From an uncultured Faecalibacterium sp. (GTDB lineage: Bacteria > Bacillota > Clostridia > Oscillospirales > Ruminococcaceae), in NCBI GenBank assembly GCA_937915335.1, contig CALDLZ010000349.1, positions 1 to 13,964 on the forward strand: a stretch of 13,964 nt of DNA. The letters are read 5' to 3'. Position numbers and translations under genes: made by a program. This document shows positions 6,826 to 13,665 of this stretch, one piece after another. The notes under the pieces are model-generated. The model made no database searches and was not told where the DNA came from. It saw only the letters and a program-made list of their open reading frames with translations. Within the stretch, counting starts at the first letter, position 1. The number at the start of each line of letters is the position of its first letter.

Positions 6826-8940
6826 ATGAAAAAGCGAATCCTTTCTCTTTTACTGGCGGTGTGCATTGCCTGCTCGATGCTGATGCTGCCGGCAAGTGCC
6901 GCTTCCAGCAATGCGGCGGTGCAGACCGCCGTAACACTGGGGGGCCTGACCAATGAGCAGACCGCCAGCCTGAGCACCCCCCTGACCCGGGGCCAGCTGG
7001 CGAAGTTGCTGGTGGCCTTCTCGACCTACCATGAAAGCGCGGCTTCTCAGGGCAGCACGGGCCGTCTGTTCACCGATGTGGACAGCAGCAGCGAATATGC
7101 CCCCTATATCCGCATTGCCGTCCAGCAGGGCTGGCTCAGCGGCTACACCGACGGCTCTTTCCGGCCTGACAACGGCGTGACCCTGGAGGAAGCCTGTACC
7201 GCCGCCCTCAAGCTGCTGGGCTATGATACCACGACCCTCAGCGGCTCCTTCCCGGCGGCACAGCTCAACAAGGCCAGTGCTCTGGGTCTGCGGGCGAATC
7301 TCAGCGCCGTGCAGGGGCAGGGCCTGAATCTGGAAGATGCCGCCGTGCTCTTCTATAACACCCTGACAGCCAACAACGCCGAAGGCACAGTCTATGCCAC
7401 GACCTTGGGCTTCACTGTGACGAATGGTCAGATCGACCTGTCCTCGGTGCTGCTCAGCGGTGTGCAGGGCCCCTTTGTGGCAGATGGCAGCACCCAGCTG
7501 CCTTTCACCCCGGCGGCAGTCTACCGCAATGATACCGCTGTTTCGGATGCCGCTTTGAGCGCCTACGATGTCTACTATTACAGCGCCAGCGCCAAGACGG
7601 TCTGGATCTATTCCCGCAAGGCGGCAGGCCGTATCACGGCGGTTTCCCCCAGTACCAGCGCCCCCACGGAGGTGACTGTGGCAGGCACCAGCTACACGCT
7701 GGCTACCTCTGCGGCGGCTTCGGCTATCTCGTCTCTCAATGGCGGCGGCGTGGGCCAGGTCGTGACCCTTTTACTGGGTATGAACAATGAGGCTGTGGCT
7801 GTCCTGACCGGTGAGCAGGCCGATGAGGTGTTCTACGGCGTGGTGCAGACGGCCTCCCGCAGTTTGACCGAGGAAAACGGTGCGGATGTCCTGCAAAGCG
7901 TGCAGGTGGCCTGCACCGACGGCGTGACCCGCACCGTGAATGTGGATAAAAGCCTGAACTTTCCCACCGGATGGCTGGTAAAGATCACCGTCAATGCCGA
8001 CGGTGAGGATGTGGAGACGCTGAGTGACCAGCCGGTCAGCGGCACCATCAATGCGGAAGGCACGGCGCTGGGCAGCATGGCCCTCGCATCGGATGTGGAG
8101 ATTCTGGATACAACGTCGGAGGGTCTGGCTGGGGCGGTAAGCCCCAGCCGCCTATCGGGGGTAACGCTTTCGGCTTCCGATGTCCGTTACTATACCGTGG
8201 ATGAGACTGGTGCCATTGACCGGCTGATCCTGAACGATGTCACCGGTGACTTGTGGACCTACGGTGTGCTGGACGATGTGCAAAATCTCGTTGCCAACGT
8301 GACCAGCAGCTCCACCACGACCACAACCACCACGGACAGTACCGGCTCGACCACATCGAATACCACATCCTCCAGCACCAGTGACCTTGTGACCGGTGCG
8401 GTAGAGAGCGTGATGCCATCCACCAGCGCCCTGCTGTACGGCCTTGTAGATGGCAGCATCGGCAGTACCCTGTGGGAGAGTGTGACCAGCAGCACGGCCA
8501 ATCTGGCCAGCTACCTGCTGAAAATTGGTGCCAACAGCACCACCGGCGCGGTCAGCTCGGTGCTGAATTACCTGGGCAGCGGGGCAAGTTATATCTGCTA
8601 TGTGAACGGGGAGCAGACCACCTACCAGACCAGCGTGAAGTATCCCGTGCTGGCGGGCGGCGTTTCGGTGCGCAAAACAGCTTCCGGCAGTGTGGGCACC
8701 ATGGCGCAGCTGCTTCCTGTAACGGTGGATCAGCTGGGGGCCGCATCCGTTCTGAGCGGCACGACCCGCTACGAGACCGCCGATGATATGCAGGTCTACC
8801 TCTGGTACAAGGGTCAGTATTACGCCACCACCCTTGCCCAGGTAAATACCGAGGATTACGACCTCATCGGCTGGTACGATGCCCACGGCAGTGCGGCGGG
8901 CGGAAAGATCCGTGTGCTGGTGGCCGTGAAAAAGGACTGA
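6826..8940 (+). CDS. Secreted SLH-domain cell-wall protein
   Basis: This 704-residue exported protein starts at the ATG at 6826, 7 bases after AAGGAGG (6812-6818), which overlaps the permease stop. A signal peptide MKKRILSLLLAVCIACSMLM plus LPASA is probably cut after A25; no lipobox is evident. An SLH region follows: a first half-repeat (TPLTRGQLAKLLVAF, 51-65), a clear repeat with FTDVD, PYIRIAVQQGWLSGY and DGSFRPDNGVT (82-119), and a weaker third (about 146-186). SLH domains bind secondary wall polymers, so it should sit on the outer surface. The remaining 500 residues are beta-rich and unrecognised, interrupted by a Ser/Thr linker (about 493-520, including seven consecutive Thr). Its place as last gene of the transporter operon suggests co-induction, perhaps as a wall-reinforcing or substrate-handling partner; this is inference. 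Confidence 0.88.
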   Translation: MKKRILSLLLAVCIACSMLMLPASAASSNAAVQTAVTLGGLTNEQTASLSTPLTRGQLAKLLVAFSTYHESAASQGSTGRLFTDVDSSSEYAPYIRIAVQQGWLSGYTDGSFRPDNGVTLEEACTAALKLLGYDTTTLSGSFPAAQLNKASALGLRANLSAVQGQGLNLEDAAVLFYNTLTANNAEGTVYATTLGFTVTNGQIDLSSVLLSGVQGPFVADGSTQLPFTPAAVYRNDTAVSDAALSAYDVYYYSASAKTVWIYSRKAAGRITAVSPSTSAPTEVTVAGTSYTLATSAAASAISSLNGGGVGQVVTLLLGMNNEAVAVLTGEQADEVFYGVVQTASRSLTEENGADVLQSVQVACTDGVTRTVNVDKSLNFPTGWLVKITVNADGEDVETLSDQPVSGTINAEGTALGSMALASDVEILDTTSEGLAGAVSPSRLSGVTLSASDVRYYTVDETGAIDRLILNDVTGDLWTYGVLDDVQNLVANVTSSSTTTTTTTDSTGSTTSNTTSSSTSDLVTGAVESVMPSTSALLYGLVDGSIGSTLWESVTSSTANLASYLLKIGANSTTGAVSSVLNYLGSGASYICYVNGEQTTYQTSVKYPVLAGGVSVRKTASGSVGTMAQLLPVTVDQLGAASVLSGTTRYETADDMQVYLWYKGQYYATTLAQVNTEDYDLIGWYDAHGSAAGGKIRVLVAVKKD

Positions 8941-9022
8941 CGACGCGGCCCGGCTGAGTGTGATTTTGGACGAAATCCAGTCGCAAAAGGGCAGATAAAC
9001 GACATTTTTCACGATTTAGCCA

Positions 9023-9051
9023 TTGAAATTCTCCCCGAGAGATGATATTAT
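9023..9051 (+). promoter_or_regulatory. Sigma-A promoter of the Ser-rich protein gene
   Basis: TTGAAA (9023-9028) and TATTAT (9046-9051) are separated by 17 bases, close to the vegetative consensus. The predicted start of transcription, about 9058, lies only some 6 bases before an in-frame GTG at 9064, and this favours the ATG at 9115 as translation start. No TTAAG repeats are present, so the gene is probably not in the two-component regulon. No convincing terminator was found at 8941-9022 behind the SLH gene, so some readthrough is possible. Confidence 0.65.
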
Positions 9052-9114
9052 AAATTAGTTCCTGTGCGGCAAAAACGCCTGGGGGCAATTCTGAATGGGA
9101 GAATTTCGTACCAG

Positions 9115-9984
9115 ATGCAGAAAAAGAAAGTTTATCAGCTGATCGCGGCCATTGTTCTGGCAGTGGTGGTGGCAGTTGCGTTGATTGCGGCAGGGGTGCG
9201 CAAAAGTGCCCCTGCGTCCGAAGCACAGGACAGCTCTGTGCCATCCTCTGTCTCGTCCAGTGAACCCGACAGTGAATCCGCTTCCTCTGGCAGCAGCTCT
9301 GCCGCTTCCAGCGAGGATGCCGTCAGCAGTGAGATGACGAACGAAGAAAACCCCATCTCCTCGTTCCTGGAAGGGCTGGAAGAAGAGCTTGGCATCTCTT
9401 CCTCGGAGTCGGATCCCTCCAGCATTTCGTCCTCTGCCGCCAGCTCCAGTAAAGTCGGCAGCACGGTGTCCAGTTCCAACGCGGCCCACTCCTGGCCTTC
9501 CTCTTCGACATCGGCGGGCAGTCACGCCGCCAGCAGTTCCACCACCAGCAGCTCCGCTGCCTCGGAGAGCAAGGTGGATGCCCAGATCAACAGCTATATC
9601 CGCCGCCTGGAGCGGTTGCAGCGGCAGACGGAATCCAAGTTGTACACCGTGATCTGCGAAGCTTATGACGAGTATATGTCTCACCCGATTGAAGAGCGGA
9701 ACATGGGCATGAAGATCTCCATTGTAGTATCCAAGACTGCCAAGCTGAGCAGCGTCCAGAGCGAGTGCGATAAGGAATTCGACGCCATCCTCAAGGAGCT
9801 GCGTCAGTACCTGCGGGATAATGGCCGCGACCAGAGCGTTGCCGATGAAGCTGAAAAATCTTATAAGAAGATGAAGTCTGACCTGACCAGTGAGCTGACC
9901 GGCATTGTTTACAAGAGTGCAGTTGGCAGCGGCGACGGCGGCAGATGGATCGAAGAGCATCGTCAGTATAAAGCGCAGTCATAA
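9115..9984 (+). CDS. Membrane-anchored Ser-rich protein of unknown function
   Basis: The 289-residue protein was not recognised. I chose the ATG at 9115; a GGGAG at 9097-9101 is a weak, rather distant ribosome site. The frame stays open upstream to a GTG at 9064, which would add 17 residues but lies almost at the predicted transcription start. A short basic N-terminus (QKKK) and TM 8-27 form an uncleaved signal anchor. Residues 31-152 are a low-complexity spacer dominated by Ser with Ala, Glu and Asp, probably an extended wall-spanning stalk. The C-terminal part (153-289) is charged and predicted helical, with heptad-like stretches such as INSYIRRLERLQRQTESKL. It contains C181 and C218. This is the layout of a tethered extracellular helical domain. 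It stands alone between its own promoter and a strong terminator. Confidence 0.75.
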   Translation: MQKKKVYQLIAAIVLAVVVAVALIAAGVRKSAPASEAQDSSVPSSVSSSEPDSESASSGSSSAASSEDAVSSEMTNEENPISSFLEGLEEELGISSSESDPSSISSSAASSSKVGSTVSSSNAAHSWPSSSTSAGSHAASSSTTSSSAASESKVDAQINSYIRRLERLQRQTESKLYTVICEAYDEYMSHPIEERNMGMKISIVVSKTAKLSSVQSECDKEFDAILKELRQYLRDNGRDQSVADEAEKSYKKMKSDLTSELTGIVYKSAVGSGDGGRWIEEHRQYKAQS

Positions 9985-9986
9985 TG

Positions 9987-10023
9987 AAAAGAACCCGTGT
10001 CAATTCAAGACACGGGTTCTTTT
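9987..10023. terminator. Bidirectional terminator between convergent genes
   Basis: A 15-bp perfect stem (AAAAGAACCCGTGTC / GACACGGGTTCTTTT) closes a 7-base loop (10002-10008). T-runs flank the stem on both strands. It lies between the stop of the Ser-rich gene (+) and the stop of the Crp/Fnr regulator gene (-), and can serve both. Confidence 0.92.
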
Positions 10024-10026
10024 GCG

Positions 10027-10683
10027 TCACAGCAGTTCCTGCGGATGCAGCAGGATGAAGTGGTTCTTCTCAAAAACAATAAGACCTTCCTCCCGCATTC
10101 TGCCCATCTCCTTGGAAAGAGCACTGCGGTCCAGGCTGAGGTAATCGGCCAGCTGCTGGCGGTTGAAGGGAATGGTAAACTCCGGCTTTCCGGCCCGGAC
10201 GGCCTGCCCGGAAAGGTAGGTCAGCAGCCGCCCCCGCACCGTTTTAGGACTGGTGCAGAAGATGCGGCGGGAGAGAGCCAGATTCTTGTGCATGGACACC
10301 CGCAGCAGGTTGCGGAGCAGCTGCTCCTGCCAACGATGCTCCGCGTGAGGGCAGGAGAGAGCCGAGACATCCAGAAACAGCACCTCGCATTCCTCCGCCG
10401 CCACGGCATCCACCATCAGCGGTTCATTGCAGAAGGCGTAGGTCTCGGCAAAGGCCTGCCCGGGCCCGGTCTGGCTCAGGATGCTCTTGTTGCCCCACAG
10501 ATCCACGCTCTCAATGTGGACACTGCCCGAGAGAACCATCCCGATCTCGTGGGTGGTCTGTCCGACCCGGAAAATGGTTTCCCGGCGGGAAAAGTGCTTC
10601 TGACGCAGACAATGGCAGTGCTCCATCTGGGCAATATCCTGTGGCTGAAGCCCCTGAAACAGCGGAAATGCGGTCTTTTCCAT
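10027..10683 (-). CDS. Crp/Fnr-family transcriptional regulator
   Basis: The 218-residue cytoplasmic regulator has normal family length. The N-terminal cyclic-nucleotide-binding-type beta-barrel (about 8-110) includes RRETIFRVGQ, IGMVLSGSVHIES and the GQAFAET turn, followed by the dimerisation helix (about 115-140). The C-terminal Crp-type helix-turn-helix (about 173-200) reads NRQQLADYLSLDRSALSKEM, with REEGLI in the wing region. The canonical FNR cluster cysteines are not arranged as expected, but six Cys are present (C23, C25, C85, C99, C111, C143), so redox or NO sensing is conceivable. AAGAGG just upstream on the minus strand (about 10692-10697) is its ribosome site. It is divergent from an Fe-S protein gene, a pairing seen for clostridial Crp/Fnr regulators of nitrosative or redox stress (HcpR-like); the effector is not visible. 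Confidence 0.9.
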   Translation of the reverse strand: MEKTAFPLFQGLQPQDIAQMEHCHCLRQKHFSRRETIFRVGQTTHEIGMVLSGSVHIESVDLWGNKSILSQTGPGQAFAETYAFCNEPLMVDAVAAEECEVLFLDVSALSCPHAEHRWQEQLLRNLLRVSMHKNLALSRRIFCTSPKTVRGRLLTYLSGQAVRAGKPEFTIPFNRQQLADYLSLDRSALSKEMGRMREEGLIVFEKNHFILLHPQELL

Positions 10684-10698
10684 AAAATAAGCCTCTTT

Positions 10699-10713
10699 TT
10701 GTGGTCATAACAA
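10699..10713. promoter_or_regulatory. Candidate Crp/Fnr-type operator in the divergent promoter region
   Basis: The imperfect palindrome TTGTGGTCATAACAA (arms TTGT/ACAA, 5 of 7 pairs complementary) is centred at 10706. This is about 43 bases upstream of the predicted start of the Fe-S gene transcript (about 10749), the class-II activator position used by Crp/Fnr proteins. For the divergent regulator gene it lies between the predicted transcription start and the start codon, so binding would repress. The assignment is inferred from position and partial symmetry. Confidence 0.45.
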
Positions 10714-10729
10714 CCGAATTGCTTTTGCT

Positions 10730-10759
10730 ATTATAGTATACTGTGACCAGAAAAAGCAA
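10730..10759 (-). promoter_or_regulatory. Promoter of the Crp/Fnr regulator gene
   Basis: On the minus strand TTGCTT (10754-10759) and a perfect TATAAT (10730-10735) are 18 bases apart. It overlaps the presumed promoter of the divergent Fe-S gene, so the two polymerases should compete. Confidence 0.6.
10737..10742 (+). promoter_or_regulatory. Presumed -10 box of the Fe-S protein gene
   Basis: TATACT stands 31 bases before the ATG at 10773. The -35 position (10714-10719, CCGAAT) is not a match, which suits an activator-dependent promoter; the candidate operator at 10699-10713 abuts this region. Confidence 0.45.
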
Positions 10760-10772
10760 GGAGGATAGAACA

Positions 10773-11513
10773 ATGATCCGAAAAATCATTCATATAGACG
10801 AAGAAAAGTGCAATGGCTGTGGTGCCTGCGTAACGGCCTGCCACGAGGGTGCCATCGGGTTGGTGAACGGCAAGGCCAAGCTGATGCGGGACGATTACTG
10901 CGATGGCTTCGGCGACTGCCTGCCCGGCTGCCCCACCGGTGCCATCACCTTCACCGAGCGGGAAGCCGCCGCCTACGATGAAGCCGCCGTGCTGGAAAAC
11001 AAGCAGAAGAAGGCCGCCGCGGCTGCCGCAAAGCCCGCTGAAGCACCCCGGAAGCCTGCCTTCCACGGCTGCCCGGGCAGCGCCATGCGTCAGTTCCACC
11101 GGGAAGCCGCCAAGCAGACCGCCCCGGCGGCACCTGCGGCCATGTCCTCTCAGCTGGGTCAGTGGCCCTGCCAGATCAAGCTGGTACCCGTGAACGCCCC
11201 CTATTTCGACGGTGCAAAGCTGCTGATTGCCGCTGACTGCACCGCCTACGCCTACGCAAACATCCATCAGGAGTTCATGCGGGGGAAGATCACCCTCATC
11301 GGCTGCCCCAAGCTGGACGAGGGTGATTACACCGAAAAGCTGACCCAGATCATCAGCCGCAACAATATCCAGAGCGTCACCGTCCTGCGGATGGAGGTGC
11401 CCTGCTGCGGTGGGCTGGAGCATGCCGCTGTCAATGCCCTGAAAAACAGCGGCAAGTTCATGCCCTGGCAGGTCGTGACCTTCTCGGTGGATGGAAGAAT
11501 CTTAGACCGGTAA
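10773..11513 (+). CDS. Ferredoxin-like Fe-S protein with Cys-rich C-terminal domain
   Basis: The 246-residue protein starts at the ATG at 10773, 8 bases after AAGGAGG (10758-10764). A GTG 30 bases upstream overlaps the promoter and was rejected. The N-terminal ferredoxin domain has a full first motif CNGCGACVTAC (C13, C16, C19, C23) and a second motif CDGFGDCLPGCP (C43, C49, C53) in which the usual middle Cys is Phe46. One [4Fe-4S] cluster can therefore be fully ligated, and the second may be a [3Fe-4S] cluster or absent. After an Ala/Lys/Pro linker (about 78-95) the C-terminal domain carries HGCPGS (C100), ADCTAYAYAN (C156), IGCPKLDEGDY (C178) and VPCCGG (C211-C212), suggesting more metal or disulfide chemistry. 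I know this architecture from clostridial genes next to Crp/Fnr regulators. It is probably a cytoplasmic electron carrier or redox-stress protein; the partner is unknown. Confidence 0.88.
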   Translation: MIRKIIHIDEEKCNGCGACVTACHEGAIGLVNGKAKLMRDDYCDGFGDCLPGCPTGAITFTEREAAAYDEAAVLENKQKKAAAAAAKPAEAPRKPAFHGCPGSAMRQFHREAAKQTAPAAPAAMSSQLGQWPCQIKLVPVNAPYFDGAKLLIAADCTAYAYANIHQEFMRGKITLIGCPKLDEGDYTEKLTQIISRNNIQSVTVLRMEVPCCGGLEHAAVNALKNSGKFMPWQVVTFSVDGRILDR

Positions 11514-11552
11514 CAAAAAAGGCAGAGCCTCTGGCTCTGCCTTTTTTGTTAC
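11510..11552. terminator. Bidirectional terminator containing both stop codons
   Basis: A 20-bp perfect stem runs from GTAACAAAAAAGGCAGAGCC (11510-11529) through the loop TCT to its complement (11533-11552), with six A's and six T's placed so that it terminates in both directions. The TAA of the Fe-S gene (11511-11513) and the TAA of the opposing gene (11549-11551) are both inside the stem. Confidence 0.93.
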
Positions 11553-12406
11553 TGCACGCTCTTTAGCGCCGTGCTGATCAGGTCAGCAAATTGCTCCAGA
11601 CTTTCCCGGAGCTGGACGATCGAATCAATATCGCTGTCGGAGATGACACTGACAGGGGCCGAAAGGCTGTTGACACCGGACCTCAGCGTGCCGCTCAGGG
11701 CTGCGGTAACACCGTGGGCGGGAATCTCAACGTGGATATCCACAGGGATGGTATCATCAAAGAGCACGGATTTCAGCGGCAGACCCACCACAAGAACCGT
11801 TGCGTCATCCTCCTCAGAGGGAAACTGGTAGTAAGTGTAGCCTTTCTTTGCATAGTCGGGGTGGATGATGTTCTGGCGGCTGAGTGTGAGGGTGTAACCG
11901 GACATCTCCTGCATTTCGACCTGCGTGTTGGGTACGCCCAGAATCTTTGCCAGCTGAGCCTGCGTGATGTAGTTGGGCAGGGACCAATCCGGCAGGAAGG
12001 AGCCCACCAGCGGGACATTCTCTGCAATCGAATCCCGCAGGGTGCGGTAGAGCCGCCCGGCATCGAAGTAGGTGTCGTTGGCATCGATGTAGATGTCGGT
12101 GAAAAAGTCTTTGCCGCCGTTTTCTACATCGGAAGTATACAGATACAATTGCAGCTGCCCCGGCGAGTACAGCCCGGCAACATTACCGGTCGTTGTACCC
12201 ACCTGCTTCAGGATATTGTACAGGGCGGGAGAGGTGGTGCTGTCCTGTGCGGTGATCGTATAACTGAGCCTAAAGGTCGCACCCTTTTGCAGGGCACGCA
12301 CCTTGCTGTTGACCAGATTGAAAAGCACCAGCGCGGCCACCAGACAGACCGCCAGAACGCAGGCAATCACGGTCACAGCAGCGCGGCGCTTCTTGGAAGC
12401 TTTCAT
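11549..12406 (-). CDS. Single-pass membrane-anchored extracytoplasmic protein, function unknown
   Basis: The 285-residue protein was not recognised. A basic N-terminus (KASKKRR) precedes TM about 8-31, with the rest outside. The ectodomain is mostly beta-like with amphipathic segments. It includes an LPNYITQAQLAKILGVPNTQ helix-rich insert near the middle and ends in a helix (QLRESLEQFADLISTALKSVQ region). No catalytic motif, lipobox or repeat is evident. Its ribosome site AAGGAGG (12415-12421 on the + coordinates) is followed by an 8-base spacer. It is the last gene of a minus-strand cluster, 22 bases after the FlaR-like gene, and ends in a bidirectional terminator. The layout suggests a small-molecule or polymer-binding envelope protein, but no role can be assigned. 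Confidence 0.75.
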   Translation of the reverse strand: MKASKKRRAAVTVIACVLAVCLVAALVLFNLVNSKVRALQKGATFRLSYTITAQDSTTSPALYNILKQVGTTTGNVAGLYSPGQLQLYLYTSDVENGGKDFFTDIYIDANDTYFDAGRLYRTLRDSIAENVPLVGSFLPDWSLPNYITQAQLAKILGVPNTQVEMQEMSGYTLTLSRQNIIHPDYAKKGYTYYQFPSEEDDATVLVVGLPLKSVLFDDTIPVDIHVEIPAHGVTAALSGTLRSGVNSLSAPVSVISDSDIDSIVQLRESLEQFADLISTALKSVQ

Positions 12407-12410
12407 GGGC

Positions 12411-12426
12411 AGAACCTCCTTGTTCT
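12411..12426 (-). promoter_or_regulatory. Ribosome site inside a small hairpin loop
   Basis: On the minus strand AGAAC and GTTCT form a 5-bp stem whose 6-base loop is AAGGAG, the core of the ribosome site for the gene starting at 12406. The stem is too short to be strongly inhibitory, but it would present or mask the site. Confidence 0.3.
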
Positions 12427-12428
12427 CT

Positions 12429-12947
12429 TTATAAGGAATACGATCCAGAGCTTAAAAATCGTTCAAGCTGGCTCTGATTTTTGAGAAAAACGAACTTTTC
12501 CGGATATTGCTGACCAATGCGCTGGTATCCGGCCAGTTTGGCGGGGGTCCGGCCCTGATGCAGGACCCACCAGAGGAACGCGGCATCTATTTTTTCCTCA
12601 CAGCCCGGTGCGGAGGAGGAGCGCACCCTTCCCCGGTTTTTCCACCAGCGTTTCAGTACCCGGCTCAGGCAGGTGAAACGGCCAAAGCAGAGTACGATGA
12701 TCTGGTCTGCTTCTTCCAGCCGCCGGTCATAACAGGTCTTTGTATAGTTGCCATCGATGATCCAGCTTTCGTGCGTGTCCAGAAAGCGGCGGACAATGGC
12801 GTTTTCCTCGTCCAGCGGGCGCTCCACCCATCCGGGCAGGAAATGCACCGTGTCCAGATGCAGCACCGGGGCGTGATAAGCGGCCCCCAGCGTTTGGGCA
12901 AGGGTGGATTTGCCGCTGCCGCTGGTGCCTAAAATTGCAATCTTCAT
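12429..12947 (-). CDS. FlaR-like P-loop kinase (adenylate-kinase-related)
   Basis: The 172-residue cytoplasmic P-loop protein resembles the group annotated as DNA topology modulation protein FlaR, which is adenylate-kinase-like; the true substrate of that group is not established. Walker A is GTSGSGKST (7-15). Next come the HLDTVHFLPGW segment (about 30-40) typical of the group, WIIDGNY (substrate side), and the Walker-B-like strand QIIVLCFGRF. An Arg-rich lid region follows (RVLKRWWKNRGRVRSS, CEEK), then the C-terminal FLKNQSQLERFL. The length is normal for the group. The gene begins 6 bases after the stop of the hydrolase gene and has no good ribosome site of its own, so translation is probably coupled to it. 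The name FlaR is historical and does not imply flagella here. Confidence 0.82.
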   Translation of the reverse strand: MKIAILGTSGSGKSTLAQTLGAAYHAPVLHLDTVHFLPGWVERPLDEENAIVRRFLDTHESWIIDGNYTKTCYDRRLEEADQIIVLCFGRFTCLSRVLKRWWKNRGRVRSSSAPGCEEKIDAAFLWWVLHQGRTPAKLAGYQRIGQQYPEKFVFLKNQSQLERFLSSGSYSL

Positions 12948-12953
12948 AGGGCG

Positions 12954-13637
12954 TTACCGGCAGGCCGCCGCAAAGGCATCAAAGATCCCCTGCATGGCAG
13001 GGTCTGCATCACTGAGCCACTCGGGGTGCCACTGCACGCCCAGACAGAACTTCGCGTCCGGCTTCTCAATGCCCTCCACAATGCCGTCCTCACTCAGCGC
13101 CGACAGCACAAGGCCGGGGGCGACCTTATCCACCGCCTGATGGTGCTGGCTGTTGACCAGTACAGTATCCTGCCCCAGAATGCTGGAGAGCAGGGTACCC
13201 CGCCGCACGGTGACGGCGTGAATCTTGCCCCAATGGTCGTTGTGGGGGACGTGCTCAAAGGGTTTGATGTCCTGATACAGATCACCGCCCAGCGCCACGT
13301 TCATCAGTTGGATGCCCCGGCAGATGGCCAGCACCGGCTTATCTGCCGCAAGGAAGGCCCGCAGGAGCAGCGGCTCGGCGGCATCCCGCAGGACGTTGGG
13401 TTCGCCGCAGGCGGGGATGCGCTCCTGTCCGTAGAACTTGGGGTCGATGTCGCCGCCGCCCGGCAGCAGCAGGCCATCACAGGCCATCGCGTCCTGCACG
13501 GCTTTTTCCGGATCGTCCAGCTCGATCCAGCGCATCTCTGCCCCGGCCCGGGCCAGGCTTTCAGGATATTTTGCGTGAGCCTCCGCCAGCAGCGGGTTCG
13601 GCACCATGCGCGGAATTGCAATTATGATAGCAGACAT
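12954..13637 (-). CDS. Class-I glutamine-amidotransferase-like hydrolase (peptidase C26, gamma-glutamyl-GABA hydrolase family)
   Basis: This 227-residue cytoplasmic enzyme starts at the ATG at 13637 (MSAIIIAIPR) with AAAGGAG about 8 bases upstream. The frame extends 14 codons further, into the tRNA terminator, and that start was rejected. The catalytic nucleophile is C106 in LAICRGIQLMNV; the dyad partners are H204 and E206 in GVQWHPEW. LLLPGGGDIDPKFYG (56-70) is the family oxyanion/glycine loop and VNSQHHQAVD a further signature. PuuD-type members hydrolyse gamma-glutamyl-GABA in putrescine breakdown; others cut gamma-glutamyl peptides or folyl-polyglutamates. No putrescine-pathway gene is nearby, so the substrate here is open. 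It is the first gene of the minus-strand cluster, 57 bases behind tRNA-Ser, and no promoter of its own was found. Confidence 0.9.
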   Translation of the reverse strand: MSAIIIAIPRMVPNPLLAEAHAKYPESLARAGAEMRWIELDDPEKAVQDAMACDGLLLPGGGDIDPKFYGQERIPACGEPNVLRDAAEPLLLRAFLAADKPVLAICRGIQLMNVALGGDLYQDIKPFEHVPHNDHWGKIHAVTVRRGTLLSSILGQDTVLVNSQHHQAVDKVAPGLVLSALSEDGIVEGIEKPDAKFCLGVQWHPEWLSDADPAMQGIFDAFAAACR

Positions 13638-13665
13638 TATGAAAACTCCTTTTACGTCAACAGAA

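Noticed and set aside
8941..9022. Possible terminator or small RNA between the SLH and Ser-rich genes
   Set aside because: Only a weak GATTT/AAATC pairing is present, without a GC-rich stem or T-run.
9064..9114. GTG start for the Ser-rich protein
   Set aside because: It is about 6 bases from the predicted transcription start and places charged residues ahead of the signal anchor; not fully excluded because the ribosome site of the ATG at 9115 is weak.
8152..9960. Long minus-strand frames opposite the SLH and Ser-rich genes
   Set aside because: They have no ribosome sites or protein-like features and arise from biased codon use on the real strand.
10702..10749. Widely spaced inverted repeat TGGTCA ... 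TGACCA
   Set aside because: The arms are 36 bases apart, too far for one Crp/Fnr dimer. It may be chance, although two-site looping is possible; the tighter palindrome at 10699-10713 was preferred.
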